Assembly (NCBI GenBank): GCA_965227215.1 | Contig: OZ245729.1 | Coordinates: 248,001-312,000, forward strand | Source: Gracilimonas sp965227215 | GTDB lineage: Bacteria; Bacteroidota; Rhodothermia; Balneolales; Balneolaceae | Direction: 5' to 3' | DNA length: 64,000 nucleotides | In this document: positions 1 through 8,659 of the stretch, one piece after another | Layout of the letters: each line of letters begins with the position of its first letter | How positions within the stretch are numbered: the first letter of the stretch is position 1 | Translations under genes and position numbers: made by a program | Notes under the pieces: model-generated | Told to the model about the DNA's origin: nothing | The model's input: the letters and a program-made list of their open reading frames with translations, nothing else | Databases searched by the model: none

Positions 1-365
1 GCATCGCTGGATTCTTTATCAAGATAGGTTAGATACTTCTGCCCTGGTTTAATTCTGTTACTTTGAAAGATACCCTCGGATTTTTTATTGATCTCATAAA
101 TAGTTTGAGGTGAAACGTCTAAATCCCTGAGTATCAGGTATAAACTCTCATTACGCCTAACCTTTCCCTCTTCAACTTCAAGGTTCATTCGACTAAACCC
201 ATATGAGTCTAGCTGTACGCCTTCTGATATTTCAACCAAATTATCCGGTGAAATTACCAGTTCGGGCAAATCTGTATTTTTGTTTGAATAAAGTGTCAGG
301 GAAAGCGTCGCGATCAAACAAAACACACCTATTCCCAAACCCAACTTCATACCACTGTTAACCAT
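1..365 (-). CDS. N-terminal part of a LysM-like / probable M23 metallopeptidase
   Basis: Open reading frame running off the left edge of the window. Reading leftward from ATG 365 (or the in-frame ATG at 350) gives a short hydrophobic N-terminal anchor or signal (about residues 6-24), then a small domain containing RRNESLYLILRDL and a closing PGQKYLTYLD segment. That arrangement resembles the OapA/LysM-like domain that precedes the catalytic domain in many secreted M23 peptidoglycan endopeptidases of this phylum. The catalytic domain itself lies outside the window, so the enzymatic call is an inference. Neither candidate start has a clear Shine-Dalgarno sequence. The gene is divergent from the Bat-like unit. 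Confidence 0.6.
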   Translation of the reverse strand, partial: MVNSGMKLGLGIGVFCLIATLSLTLYSNKNTDLPELVISPDNLVEISEGVQLDSYGFSRMNLEVEEGKVRRNESLYLILRDLDVSPQTIYEINKKSEGIFQSNRIKPGQKYLTYLDKESSD

Positions 366-417
366 GTATCAACTGTAGATTAAATATTTCGGAAAATAAT
401 AAGAATTAATACCCTAC

Positions 418-448
418 TTTCATAAAAATGAGATGCACCTTACTTTTG
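418..448 (+). promoter_or_regulatory. Bacteroidota-type promoter upstream of the Bat-like unit
   Basis: TTTC at 418-421, a 19-base spacer and TACTTTTG at 441-448 match the Bacteroidota primary sigma pattern TTTG-N17-23-TAnnTTTG with one mismatch in the -33 element. Transcription would start near 455, about 64 bases before the ATG at 519. Assigned by pattern only. Confidence 0.5.
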
Positions 449-518
449 CAAAATATTTACAACTCATTGTTATATTTTCAATCCGTTAAGTTCAATTAAG
501 ATATTATTTTCAATTTTA

Positions 519-1517
519 ATGGAAATCACCCTGTTGAGGCTCCGCGCTTTACGACTATTCGTTTTGTTGGTTTCATGTTTATACTCGGCGCAAGTTTTCG
601 CTCAAAGCGTGAATACACGGGTTACCGCCGACTCCCTTACTATCGGTGAGGTTTTTGAGTACTCTATTGCCATTCAATTTGACCGGGAATATCAACGTGT
701 TCAATATCCTGACACTAATTCATTCCCCTCTTCTCTGGAGCTTATAGACCGACAGCAATTCCGCACGTCTGACTTTTCAGACAGTCTTGTGTACAAGCTA
801 CAATACTTTAATAATGAGGATGTGCAAATTTCTTCCATGCCGATATCTCTGTATGGAACAGATGATTCTGCAACGGTATTCACAGATCCGATACCGCTCT
901 ATTTTAAAACTGTGGTAGCTAAAGGTGACACCACTTTTAAACCCATGAAACCAATTTTTGCTTTTCCACGTCCCTGGTGGCCATGGGTACTCGCAGCTTT
1001 AGCTGTTGCAGGCTTTTTGCTATGGTGGTTTAAGTTCAGAGAGCCGGAGAAAACAGAAAGTATTGACCCTGAACCTCAAATTGAACCTTTTTACAATCCC
1101 CTGGAGGAACTCGAAAAACAATTATTGGCCATCAAGAAAGAATCAAAAGTTGCAGAGACCAAAAATTTCAAACTCTTTTACAGTGAAGTCGGTGATGCCA
1201 TTCGTGCATACTTTGAAGATTTATACAACATTCCTGCTCTGGAGTGTACATCAAGTGAATTGCTGCGCTATCTTGATGCCTATGGTGTAGACGATACCCT
1301 GACTGAAAAAACACGCCTTGTATTACGGAAAGCAGACCTTGTTAAGTTTGCCAAATACACTCCCTCTTTAGAAGATGCATGGCAAACCTACGATCATGCC
1401 CTTGAATTCCTTGAAAGGGCTAAACTAGCCGATTCTGCACGAATTGGGAGACTTAAAGCAAAATATGATCAACAGTTCATGATCACTTCACCCCAAAAAG
1501 AACAAGGTGACACTTGA
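519..1517 (+). CDS. Bat-operon membrane protein (BatD/DUF4381-like)
   Basis: 332-residue exported membrane protein. It has a signal peptide (about residues 1-29, ending QVFAQ), an extracytoplasmic beta-rich region to about residue 145, one transmembrane helix (about 152-170, starting WWPWVLAALAV), and a cytoplasmic C-terminal domain containing FYSEVGDAIRAYFEDLY and a TSSELLRYL segment, as in DUF4381-like proteins of Bat (aerotolerance) operons. Its stop codon overlaps the start of the VWA gene, so the two are translationally coupled and probably act in one membrane complex. Such proteins usually accompany a MoxR ATPase and a DUF58 protein; neither lies in this window. The exact biochemical role is unknown. 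Confidence 0.65.
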   Translation: MEITLLRLRALRLFVLLVSCLYSAQVFAQSVNTRVTADSLTIGEVFEYSIAIQFDREYQRVQYPDTNSFPSSLELIDRQQFRTSDFSDSLVYKLQYFNNEDVQISSMPISLYGTDDSATVFTDPIPLYFKTVVAKGDTTFKPMKPIFAFPRPWWPWVLAALAVAGFLLWWFKFREPEKTESIDPEPQIEPFYNPLEELEKQLLAIKKESKVAETKNFKLFYSEVGDAIRAYFEDLYNIPALECTSSELLRYLDAYGVDDTLTEKTRLVLRKADLVKFAKYTPSLEDAWQTYDHALEFLERAKLADSARIGRLKAKYDQQFMITSPQKEQGDT

Positions 1518-2512
1518 TGGAATTTGCAAATCCGCAATGGTTTTGGGCATTATTGGTGCTTCCGGTTCTCATTGGCTTGTACCTGTACCGGTACTTTACT
1601 CATAAGCAGGCAACGCTTTCTTTTTCATCACTAGAACTGCTGGAAGATCTCCCCGGAAACTGGAAAGCACATCTCCACTGGGTACAAGCTCTCTTTCTGT
1701 GGGCAGGTATAGGGTTTTTGATTATTGCTTTGGCGCGCCCACAGGAACGACTTACTACCGTAGAACGCAATGCTGAGGGAATAGATATTGTACTCGTTCT
1801 GGATATGTCGACTTCAATGAGGGCTGAGGATTTGAAACCCAATCGCTTTGAAGCAGCCCGAAACGTGGCCAAGAATTTTGTGGATAAACGTAACTCTGAC
1901 CGAATCGGACTGGTGACCTTTGCCATGAAAAGTTTTACCGTGGTTCCGCCTACCCTCGATTACCGCTTGCTCAAAAGCTTGCTCGACGATCTGGAAATGG
2001 GGGTTATTGAAGATGGAACAGCCATCGGCATGGGGATCGCAACCGCTATAAACCGATTGAAAGAAAGTGAGGCCGAAAGTAAAGTCATTATTTTGCTTAC
2101 GGATGGACAGAATAACGCCGGAGAAATAGACCCTGTCACCGCTGCCGACCTGGCAGTGACTTACGGCATCAAGATATATACCATTGGTGCCGGAACGCGT
2201 GGAACGGCTCCCTATCCTATACAGGATCCAATTTTCGGGAGGCGTTATCAGAACATTCAGGTGAACATCGACGAAGAAATGCTTACCCAGGTAGCGAATT
2301 TAACCGATGGAAAGTACTTCCGAGCTACCGATTCTGAACAGCTTGAAAATATATACGCTGAGATTGACGAGCTTGAAAAGTCAGAAGTAGAAGAACTCAT
2401 CTATACCGATTATGAAGACCTCTATGCGCAATACCTTGGCCTTTCTCTGGGTTTGATCTTTCTGAGCTTTCTGCTCAGCAAAACCATTCTTAACGGGATT
2501 GAAAACTCCTGA
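1517..2512 (+). CDS. batA: BatA-type VWA domain membrane protein
   Basis: 331 residues from ATG 1517, preferred to the TTG at 1514 because AAGGTGA (1504-1510) lies six bases upstream as a good ribosome binding site; the ATG shares one base with the TGA of the previous gene. There are two N-terminal membrane helices, then a von Willebrand A domain with an intact MIDAS motif (DMSTS, about residue 97) and LLTDGQNNAG, and a C-terminal helix that re-anchors the protein. BatA proteins are thought to work with a MoxR AAA+ chaperone in envelope stress or aerotolerance. No BatB or BatC follows; mfd is next. The family is clear, the partner is not visible here. Confidence 0.85.
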   Translation: MEFANPQWFWALLVLPVLIGLYLYRYFTHKQATLSFSSLELLEDLPGNWKAHLHWVQALFLWAGIGFLIIALARPQERLTTVERNAEGIDIVLVLDMSTSMRAEDLKPNRFEAARNVAKNFVDKRNSDRIGLVTFAMKSFTVVPPTLDYRLLKSLLDDLEMGVIEDGTAIGMGIATAINRLKESEAESKVIILLTDGQNNAGEIDPVTAADLAVTYGIKIYTIGAGTRGTAPYPIQDPIFGRRYQNIQVNIDEEMLTQVANLTDGKYFRATDSEQLENIYAEIDELEKSEVEELIYTDYEDLYAQYLGLSLGLIFLSFLLSKTILNGIENS

Positions 2513-2561
2513 ACGATTTATTCGTTACTTCCTTTACCATGAATCCGATTTTTCTATTTCG

Positions 2562-2594
2562 ATTGCCAATCGGACCGGAATCAGCGTATCTTTA
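2562..2594 (+). promoter_or_regulatory. Probable mfd promoter
   Basis: ATTG at 2562-2565, a 21-base spacer and TATCTTTA at 2587-2594 resemble the Bacteroidota TTTG/TAnnTTTG pattern with one mismatch in each box. The start site would be near 2601, leaving a leader of about 25 bases before the mfd ATG. Confidence 0.4.
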
Positions 2595-2625
2595 AACACA
2601 AATTTTCAGGCATCAAAAGCTATTC

Positions 2626-5600
2626 ATGAGCATTTCTTTAATTAAAGATCAACTTCAGCGAAACGGGGTATTCGACCACGTTTATGAGAAAATTTCCGAA
2701 CACAACAGACTCACACTTAAAAAAAGTATTGGTGCGCTCAACAGCTTTTTGCTGAATGCTCTCTCAAACCGAAAAAAGAATGTAATTGTTATATCAGAAA
2801 CCGATGAGGGTGCGCGTTTTCTGAAAGCTGATTTAGATGTAATAAGTAATGAGAATCCGGTCATATTATTTCCCTCATCTAACAAAAAACCATATGACCG
2901 GCAACAACTTAAAGACACCAGCTTATTAGTTCAGAGGTCTGAAGCACTGCAGGCAATTTCTGATAATGATTCAAAAATTGTAATTACTTCTGTGGAAGCT
3001 ATTGGTGAAAAAATCGCGCCTCCATCCACATTAAACGAGGTAAGCCTGGTACTGGAAAAGGGGCAAGAAGTAGATCTGGAAAAGTTCAGGGAACAGCTGG
3101 TAGATCAGGGGTATAATCCGGTAAAATTTGTGGATGAGCCCGGTGAGTTTGCCGTACGTGGCGGTATCCTGGATGTATTCCCCTATTCCGGCGAATATCC
3201 TCTACGACTTGAGTTTTTCGGTGACGAACTGGATACCATTCGTGAGTTTGATGCTGACTCACAGCGATCAATTGCCTTCCTAAATCAAGCTCGAATTATA
3301 CCGGATTTAACCAACCTTCCGGAATCAGAGAAATCAAGCTTTCTCTCCTATTTTGATGAAAAAACCTTGCTTGTAACCTCCAACAGAGATTTAATTGTAT
3401 CTAAAATAGGGAAAAACTATGAGAAGGCCGTTGAGGCTTACGACAGCCACGAAGCAGATGAGGAACTGGCAATACCTGAGGAGCTTTATTTGTCTGAAGA
3501 TGTTTTTGCTGAGGAATTGGGAAAGTTTACCCATCAGCTCTATGTAGCAAATGTAGGTGCAGCTGATAAAGAAGAAAACACCCATACGCTGGAAACAAAG
3601 CCCCAGCCCGATTTTCACGGTAACTTTAAGTTACTTCGAGAGGATATCACTAAAAACTCATCAAAGGGACTGAATACCATTATTCTGTGTGATAATGACG
3701 GACAGCGGGATCGTTTTGAGGAGCTGCTTGGAGAAGCCAGTCAGGAGTTCAAATACCGATTGGTTGTGGAAACGCTGCATGAAGGATTTATTTACGAGCC
3801 TGCCAAATTAGCTGTTTATACTGATCACCAGATCTTTAACCGTTACCATCGCCCCAAAGCCAAAAGACGTCGCTTTCACGGCGGTATTTCCTTTAAAGAA
3901 CTGAAGGACCTAAGCCTGGGTGATTTCGTGGTTCATGTTGATTACGGTATCGGAAAGTTCATGGGCTTCAAAAAGATCAATGTAAAAAATACGGAACAGG
4001 AAGTGGTGGTGCTTCAATACAAAGATGACTCCACCCTGTATGTAAACGTAACCAGCCTTCATAAACTGCAGAAGTACTCCGGAAAAGAGGGAACTGCCCC
4101 ACGCATTACCAAGCTGGGGTCGGGTGCCTGGGCACGCAAAAAAGCCCAGACCAAGAAGAAAGTAAAAGACATAGCTCGTGAGCTTATCCAATTGTACGCC
4201 AAGCGTAAAGCCGAAACAGCTCATGATTTTTCTGCTGATAATGAATGGCAAACAGAACTGGAAGCGAACTTTGAATTTGAGGAGACCCCGGATCAGTATG
4301 ATGCCATTGAAGCCGTGAAGAACGATATGGAGAGCAAGCACCCTATGGACCGGCTTGTTTGCGGGGATGTAGGCTTCGGTAAAACGGAGGTTGCTGTCCG
4401 CGCTGCTTTCAAAGCGGTATTAGACCACAAGCAGGTTGCTGTGCTTGTTCCCACCACTATTCTGGCTGAACAGCATGCCAAAACCTTTATGCGAAGAATG
4501 GAGAAATTTCCTGTTAAAATTGAAGCCCTCTCCCGCTTTAAAACTACAAAGCAGCAGAAAGAGTCTCTTAAGAAACTCAAAGAAGGTGAGCTGGATATTA
4601 TCATTGGCACCCATCGGCTGCTTTCTAAAGATGTTGAATTTAAAGATCTGGGACTTATCATAGTTGATGAAGAGCAACGATTTGGGGTTTCAGCCAAAGA
4701 AAAACTCAAAAACTTCCGGGCATCCGTTGATGTACTCACTCTTACAGCTACCCCGATCCCCAGAACGCTGCAGTTTTCCCTGATGGGCGCCAGAGACCTT
4801 AGCATCATTAACACTCCACCGCCAAATCGTCAGCCTGTTTACACTGAAATTCACAGCTTTGACGAAGAACTGATTCGGGATGCTATTCTTCAGGAAATAT
4901 CGCGGGGTGGCCAGGTATTCTTCATTCATAATCGCGTAAAGAATATTGAAGAAATAGCAGAGATGGTTCGGCGTCTTGTACCGGATATCAGAGTCCGATT
5001 TGGCCATGGACAAATGACTGGCTCCCAATTGGATAAGATAATCACCGATTTTTATCAACATAAGTTTGATGTGCTCGTTTCCACCAATATTGTAGAGAAT
5101 GGAATTGACATAGCCAACGCAAATACCATTATCATAAACCAGGCCAATAATTTTGGATTGGCCGAACTCCATCAGCTGCGAGGAAGAGTGGGTCGATCCA
5201 ATAGAAAAGCCTTTTGCTACCTGATCACTAACCCCATCCAAACGTTAAGCACAGAGGCCAGAAAGCGTCTATTAGCGCTGGAAGAGTTTTCTGATCTGGG
5301 TTCCGGCTTTAATATTGCAATGCGCGACCTTGATATCCGCGGAGCGGGCGATATATTGGGGGCCGAGCAAAGTGGCTTTATCAACGATATTGGATTTGAC
5401 CTGTATACAAAAATACTTAATGATGCGGTAAAAGAGCTCAAACAGTCTGAATTCAGCGATATGTTTGACGATGTGGAGATTGAAGTCGAGCTACCGGAAA
5501 CAACGGTTGAGTTCGACGAAACCGCCCTCTTGCCTCAAAATTATGTGTCAGATAACGTAGAACGATTGAATCTATACCGAAAACTTTCTCAGGCTAAAAC

Positions 5601-5970
5601 AGAGAAAGAGATTGAAGAATGGAAAGATGAGATTGTTGATCGATTTGGCCCTACTCCAAAAGAAGCGAACTATTTAATACTCGCCAGTAAAATTAGATTA
5701 TTTGCCTCCCGGAATTTCTTTACAAAGGTAACGATCCGAGCCAATCGCATGTGGTTGGTATGCCCTAAACAGGAAACAGAAATGGGAGCAAATTTCTTTG
5801 ATTCAGGCAAATTTCAGGATATTCTTGAAAAGCTGGAAGTCACCAAAAAAGATAAATTTCAGGTGGTTCAGAAGAAGAACACCGTACGTTTTGTAGTGCA
5901 GGATATACCCGATGTAAAGTCTGCATATGAATATCTCAAAGAATTGGCTGTGAGTGAGTTACATGCATAA
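2626..5970 (+). CDS. mfd: Transcription-repair coupling factor Mfd
   Basis: 1114 residues, full length for the family. Mfd is the DNA translocase that removes stalled RNA polymerase from lesions and recruits UvrA. The order is standard: an N-terminal UvrB-like module (FLKADLD and GGILDVFPY regions), an RNA polymerase-interacting domain containing GDFVVHVDYGIGKF, a superfamily 2 helicase core with Walker A GFGKT (about residue 582), the DEEQ box, TATPIPRTLQ and the QLRGRVGR motif VI, and a C-terminal TRCF domain. ATG 2626 has a plausible promoter just upstream. The gene overlaps the downstream sua5 gene by a few bases, so the two are probably cotranscribed. Confidence 0.97.
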   Translation: MSISLIKDQLQRNGVFDHVYEKISEHNRLTLKKSIGALNSFLLNALSNRKKNVIVISETDEGARFLKADLDVISNENPVILFPSSNKKPYDRQQLKDTSLLVQRSEALQAISDNDSKIVITSVEAIGEKIAPPSTLNEVSLVLEKGQEVDLEKFREQLVDQGYNPVKFVDEPGEFAVRGGILDVFPYSGEYPLRLEFFGDELDTIREFDADSQRSIAFLNQARIIPDLTNLPESEKSSFLSYFDEKTLLVTSNRDLIVSKIGKNYEKAVEAYDSHEADEELAIPEELYLSEDVFAEELGKFTHQLYVANVGAADKEENTHTLETKPQPDFHGNFKLLREDITKNSSKGLNTIILCDNDGQRDRFEELLGEASQEFKYRLVVETLHEGFIYEPAKLAVYTDHQIFNRYHRPKAKRRRFHGGISFKELKDLSLGDFVVHVDYGIGKFMGFKKINVKNTEQEVVVLQYKDDSTLYVNVTSLHKLQKYSGKEGTAPRITKLGSGAWARKKAQTKKKVKDIARELIQLYAKRKAETAHDFSADNEWQTELEANFEFEETPDQYDAIEAVKNDMESKHPMDRLVCGDVGFGKTEVAVRAAFKAVLDHKQVAVLVPTTILAEQHAKTFMRRMEKFPVKIEALSRFKTTKQQKESLKKLKEGELDIIIGTHRLLSKDVEFKDLGLIIVDEEQRFGVSAKEKLKNFRASVDVLTLTATPIPRTLQFSLMGARDLSIINTPPPNRQPVYTEIHSFDEELIRDAILQEISRGGQVFFIHNRVKNIEEIAEMVRRLVPDIRVRFGHGQMTGSQLDKIITDFYQHKFDVLVSTNIVENGIDIANANTIIINQANNFGLAELHQLRGRVGRSNRKAFCYLITNPIQTLSTEARKRLLALEEFSDLGSGFNIAMRDLDIRGAGDILGAEQSGFINDIGFDLYTKILNDAVKELKQSEFSDMFDDVEIEVELPETTVEFDETALLPQNYVSDNVERLNLYRKLSQAKTEKEIEEWKDEIVDRFGPTPKEANYLILASKIRLFASRNFFTKVTIRANRMWLVCPKQETEMGANFFDSGKFQDILEKLEVTKKDKFQVVQKKNTVRFVVQDIPDVKSAYEYLKELAVSELHA

Positions 5971-6889
5971 CCTAAGTTCATATATTGACCTGATTAAAAA
6001 GGGCAATGTGGTAGCTTTCCCTACAGAAACGGTTTACGGTTTGGGAGCTGATGCTTGGAATCCCACAGCCATTCAGAAGATTTTTACTATCAAAGGGAGA
6101 CCTTCTGATAATCCATTAATTGTCCATGTTTCTGAGGTAGAACAAGTACAGGAGTTTTCTGACCACATTCCGGATTCGGCACATGAATTAATCGAAGAAT
6201 TTTGGCCTGGTCCCCTTTCCTTGGTTTTACCTAAAAAGTCGAAAGTTCTCGATGCAGTTACAGCCGGGTTGGGCACCGTAGCCATCAGAATGCCCGATCA
6301 TAAGATTGCTCAGGAGTTAATTTCTAACACCGGACCGCTGGTTGCACCCAGTGCGAATAAATCAGGAAGACCCAGCCCTACCAAAGCTGAGCATGTTAAG
6401 TCGGATTTTGGGGACGATTTCCCGGTTATTGATGGTGAAGCAACGAAAATAGGATTGGAATCAACAGTCTTAGATCTGACCGGAGACCAGCCTGAAATCC
6501 TTCGGCCGGGCAGTATCAGCCGTAAAGAGATTGAAGATGTGTTAGGATATGCAGTCCATGAATCTTTCTTTCATCATATAGAACGCCCTAAAAGCCCGGG
6601 ACAGAAATACTCACACTACAAACCAAAAGCCGAGGTTCGCTGGCTGGAAGCTCAAGAAGAACCCAATGACCAAGAATGCTTCTATTTGCTATTAACAACC
6701 GATGATCCCGGGTCAGCCAACATCATTAACTTCAACAATGATTTAGACCGATTAGCCCGGCAGATATACGACCGATTCCGCCAAGCTGATCTTGAAGGAT
6801 TTTCGACCGTTGTGATAGAAGATTTTCAGGATAAAGATCACCCCATCATTCCAGCCCTGTTAAACCGGGTAAAGAAAGCCATCGGTTAG
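5963..6889 (+). CDS. sua5: L-threonylcarbamoyladenylate synthase (Sua5/YrdC/YwlC)
   Basis: About 308 residues from ATG 5963; an in-frame GTG at 5954 would add three residues. It makes threonylcarbamoyl-AMP from threonine, bicarbonate and ATP for the t6A37 modification of ANN-decoding tRNAs. The N-terminal YrdC domain is clear (FPTETVYGLGADA, KGRPSDNPL, APSANKSGRPSPT). The SPGQKYSHYKPKA linker and about 90 further residues mark the long Sua5 form with the extra C-terminal domain, not the short TsaC form. It starts inside the 3' end of mfd and its stop codon overlaps by four bases the stop region of the convergent M42 peptidase gene. Confidence 0.93.
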   Translation: MHNLSSYIDLIKKGNVVAFPTETVYGLGADAWNPTAIQKIFTIKGRPSDNPLIVHVSEVEQVQEFSDHIPDSAHELIEEFWPGPLSLVLPKKSKVLDAVTAGLGTVAIRMPDHKIAQELISNTGPLVAPSANKSGRPSPTKAEHVKSDFGDDFPVIDGEATKIGLESTVLDLTGDQPEILRPGSISRKEIEDVLGYAVHESFFHHIERPKSPGQKYSHYKPKAEVRWLEAQEEPNDQECFYLLLTTDDPGSANIINFNNDLDRLARQIYDRFRQADLEGFSTVVIEDFQDKDHPIIPALLNRVKKAIG

Positions 6890-7968
6890 TCTTCAAAAAC
6901 GCCAAATATTTGATCTGGGCGCATCGCCAGCACGGCTTTGACCATCACGTCAACTAAAGCGTTCACGTCCTTCATGGAGCAAATTTCGACCGGAGAGTGC
7001 ATATACCGAAGTGGCAGTGAGATCAATGCACTTGGAATGCCCGTTTGTTGATAAAATATGCTATCGGTATCCGTCCCGGTTCGCACACTGGTTGCCTCGT
7101 GCTGAATGTCGATCTCGTTCTTCTCACAAACTTCCTCCAGGAATTCAACAACTTTGGGATGGTTGGCTCCTCCATGCTGTACCGTCGGTCCCTTTCCTAA
7201 TTCTACAGTCCCATGTTCCTTTTGATCGATCCCCGGGGTGTCAGTAGCGTGGGTTACATCGGTTACCAATGCAACATCAGGCATAAAGCGGTAGCTCATC
7301 ATCCGGGCACCGAAGCCACCTACCTCCTCTTGTATAGAGTTCAGGGCAATTACATTCACTTTCAAATCCTTCTTTTGCTCACTGATTTTTCGCATGGCTT
7401 CAGCAATGATGTATCCGCCAATTCGATTATCCAAAGCCCGGGCTGTGAGGCGGTCATCACTTAAAAACTCTGCATCTGATGCGTAGGTAATCGGATCCCC
7501 AATCTGTACCAATTCCAATGCTTCTTCTTTTGATGAAACACCTATATCCACATAAATATCTTTCCAGGCAGGTTGCTTGCCTCCGCCATTTTTATTGTCC
7601 TGCAGGTGAATAGCCGTATTTCCGGTTACTCCTACAACCCGGCCTCTTTTATTATGAATAAAAACCTTCTTTGCCCTGGCAATCGTAGAATCACTTCCCC
7701 CCAGTTTATTCACATACACATACCCCTGGTCAGTAATGTGCTGAACCACCATGCCAATTTCATCACAATGAGCTTCCAGCATAACCGTGGCTACATCTCC
7801 GCTCATATTGATCTTGGCAGCAGCTGAGCCATAAGCATCCGTAACAACTTCATCGGCAAATTGATCTACATACTCCTTCCAGACTTTCACTCCCTCCTTT
7901 TCATATCCTGTCGGACTCGGAGTGATGAGTAATTCTTCTAAAAAATCGTGTTCATTCTGCTTGGCCAT
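6886..7968 (-). CDS. M42 family aminopeptidase (glutamyl aminopeptidase/endoglucanase-like)
   Basis: 360 residues, the normal size for M42 peptidases: cytosolic di-metal aminopeptidases that assemble as large tetrahedral dodecamers. Visible metal-binding and catalytic motifs are EAHCDEIGM, the ALDNRIGG segment, QEEVGGFGAR and VTDVTHATDTPG, with a late HSPVE histidine. Substrate preference cannot be read from the sequence. It is monocistronic and convergent with sua5, with overlapping stop codons. There is no signal peptide, consistent with intracellular peptide turnover. Confidence 0.9.
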   Translation of the reverse strand: MAKQNEHDFLEELLITPSPTGYEKEGVKVWKEYVDQFADEVVTDAYGSAAAKINMSGDVATVMLEAHCDEIGMVVQHITDQGYVYVNKLGGSDSTIARAKKVFIHNKRGRVVGVTGNTAIHLQDNKNGGGKQPAWKDIYVDIGVSSKEEALELVQIGDPITYASDAEFLSDDRLTARALDNRIGGYIIAEAMRKISEQKKDLKVNVIALNSIQEEVGGFGARMMSYRFMPDVALVTDVTHATDTPGIDQKEHGTVELGKGPTVQHGGANHPKVVEFLEEVCEKNEIDIQHEATSVRTGTDTDSIFYQQTGIPSALISLPLRYMHSPVEICSMKDVNALVDVMVKAVLAMRPDQIFGVFED

Positions 7969-8092
7969 TCGTGTACTAAATTTGGTTTGAAATTAATCGG
8001 GTTGAATATAATAAATATAGCTTCCAGAATAAGCCTTTTAACATTTGTCATTTCGCCTGATCACCCGCATCTTCTGAACAAAAAAAGTATCG

Positions 8093-8530
8093 ATGTCTAG
8101 ACCTGAATATAACCCTGAAACTTTCTATCACTGGACCGAAATCCCGGTTCGTTTCCGGGATCTTGATCCGCTTAATCATGTAAATAATGCTCTATTCAAT
8201 ACCTATCTGGAAGAAGCCCGCATCCAATTTTTGGGAGAAGTTGGGCAAATGCAGAGTGAATTCACTGAAGGTAAAACTTTTGTGCTGGTAAAAATCACGA
8301 TTGAATACCTGAAGCAAATAACTTTTCCCTCCACTTTACTGGTAGGAACCGGAGTTGGTGAAGTTGGCAACTCCAGCATTGAGGCTGTTCAGGGGATTTA
8401 CGACAAGGATTCGAAAGCCCTGATGGGAGTTGCTAAGTCAACCGGTGTATGGTATGATATCAACAAAAAACGACCAACCCGCCTACCCGAAATAGAAAAT
8501 TTGGATGAGATGGTTGTTAGTGATGAGTGA
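8093..8530 (+). CDS. Acyl-CoA thioesterase, 4HBT (YbgC/FadM-like) hotdog fold
   Basis: 145 residues, a single hotdog domain. The FRDLDPLNHVNNA segment near residue 23 is the hallmark of the 4-hydroxybenzoyl-CoA thioesterase family, with the catalytic Asp and the HVNNA loop. These cytoplasmic enzymes hydrolyse short to medium or aromatic acyl-CoA thioesters. The actual substrate is unknown. It stands alone between the divergent M42 gene and an HD phosphohydrolase. A heptad-rich imperfect palindrome begins at its stop codon. Confidence 0.85.
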   Translation: MSRPEYNPETFYHWTEIPVRFRDLDPLNHVNNALFNTYLEEARIQFLGEVGQMQSEFTEGKTFVLVKITIEYLKQITFPSTLLVGTGVGEVGNSSIEAVQGIYDKDSKALMGVAKSTGVWYDINKKRPTRLPEIENLDEMVVSDE

Positions 8531-8603
8531 TGAGTGATGAAGTGAAAATAAATCTTTGTATAAAAATCACCATATCACTTTATCACTTTATCACCACATC
8601 ACT
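8518..8603. repeat. Intergenic imperfect palindrome of degenerate 7-8-base repeats
   Basis: The left arm (about 8518-8544) is three and a half copies of a GTGATGA heptad. The right arm (about 8575-8603) is TATCACTT-like octads and is roughly the reverse complement of the left. About 30 AT-rich bases lie between. The left arm overlaps the 3' end of the thioesterase gene. It could fold as an imperfect hairpin, but no T-run follows, so it is not a classical terminator. Confidence 0.6.
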
Positions 8604-8659
8604 CTTTACCTCATTTCTATATATCTTCAACGCCTCGAACATAATTCCCCTTAGCAAAC

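Noticed and set aside
4293..4814. Minus-strand reading frame inside mfd
   Set aside because: Long open frame antisense to a highly conserved helicase domain, with no homology signature; a shadow of the real gene.
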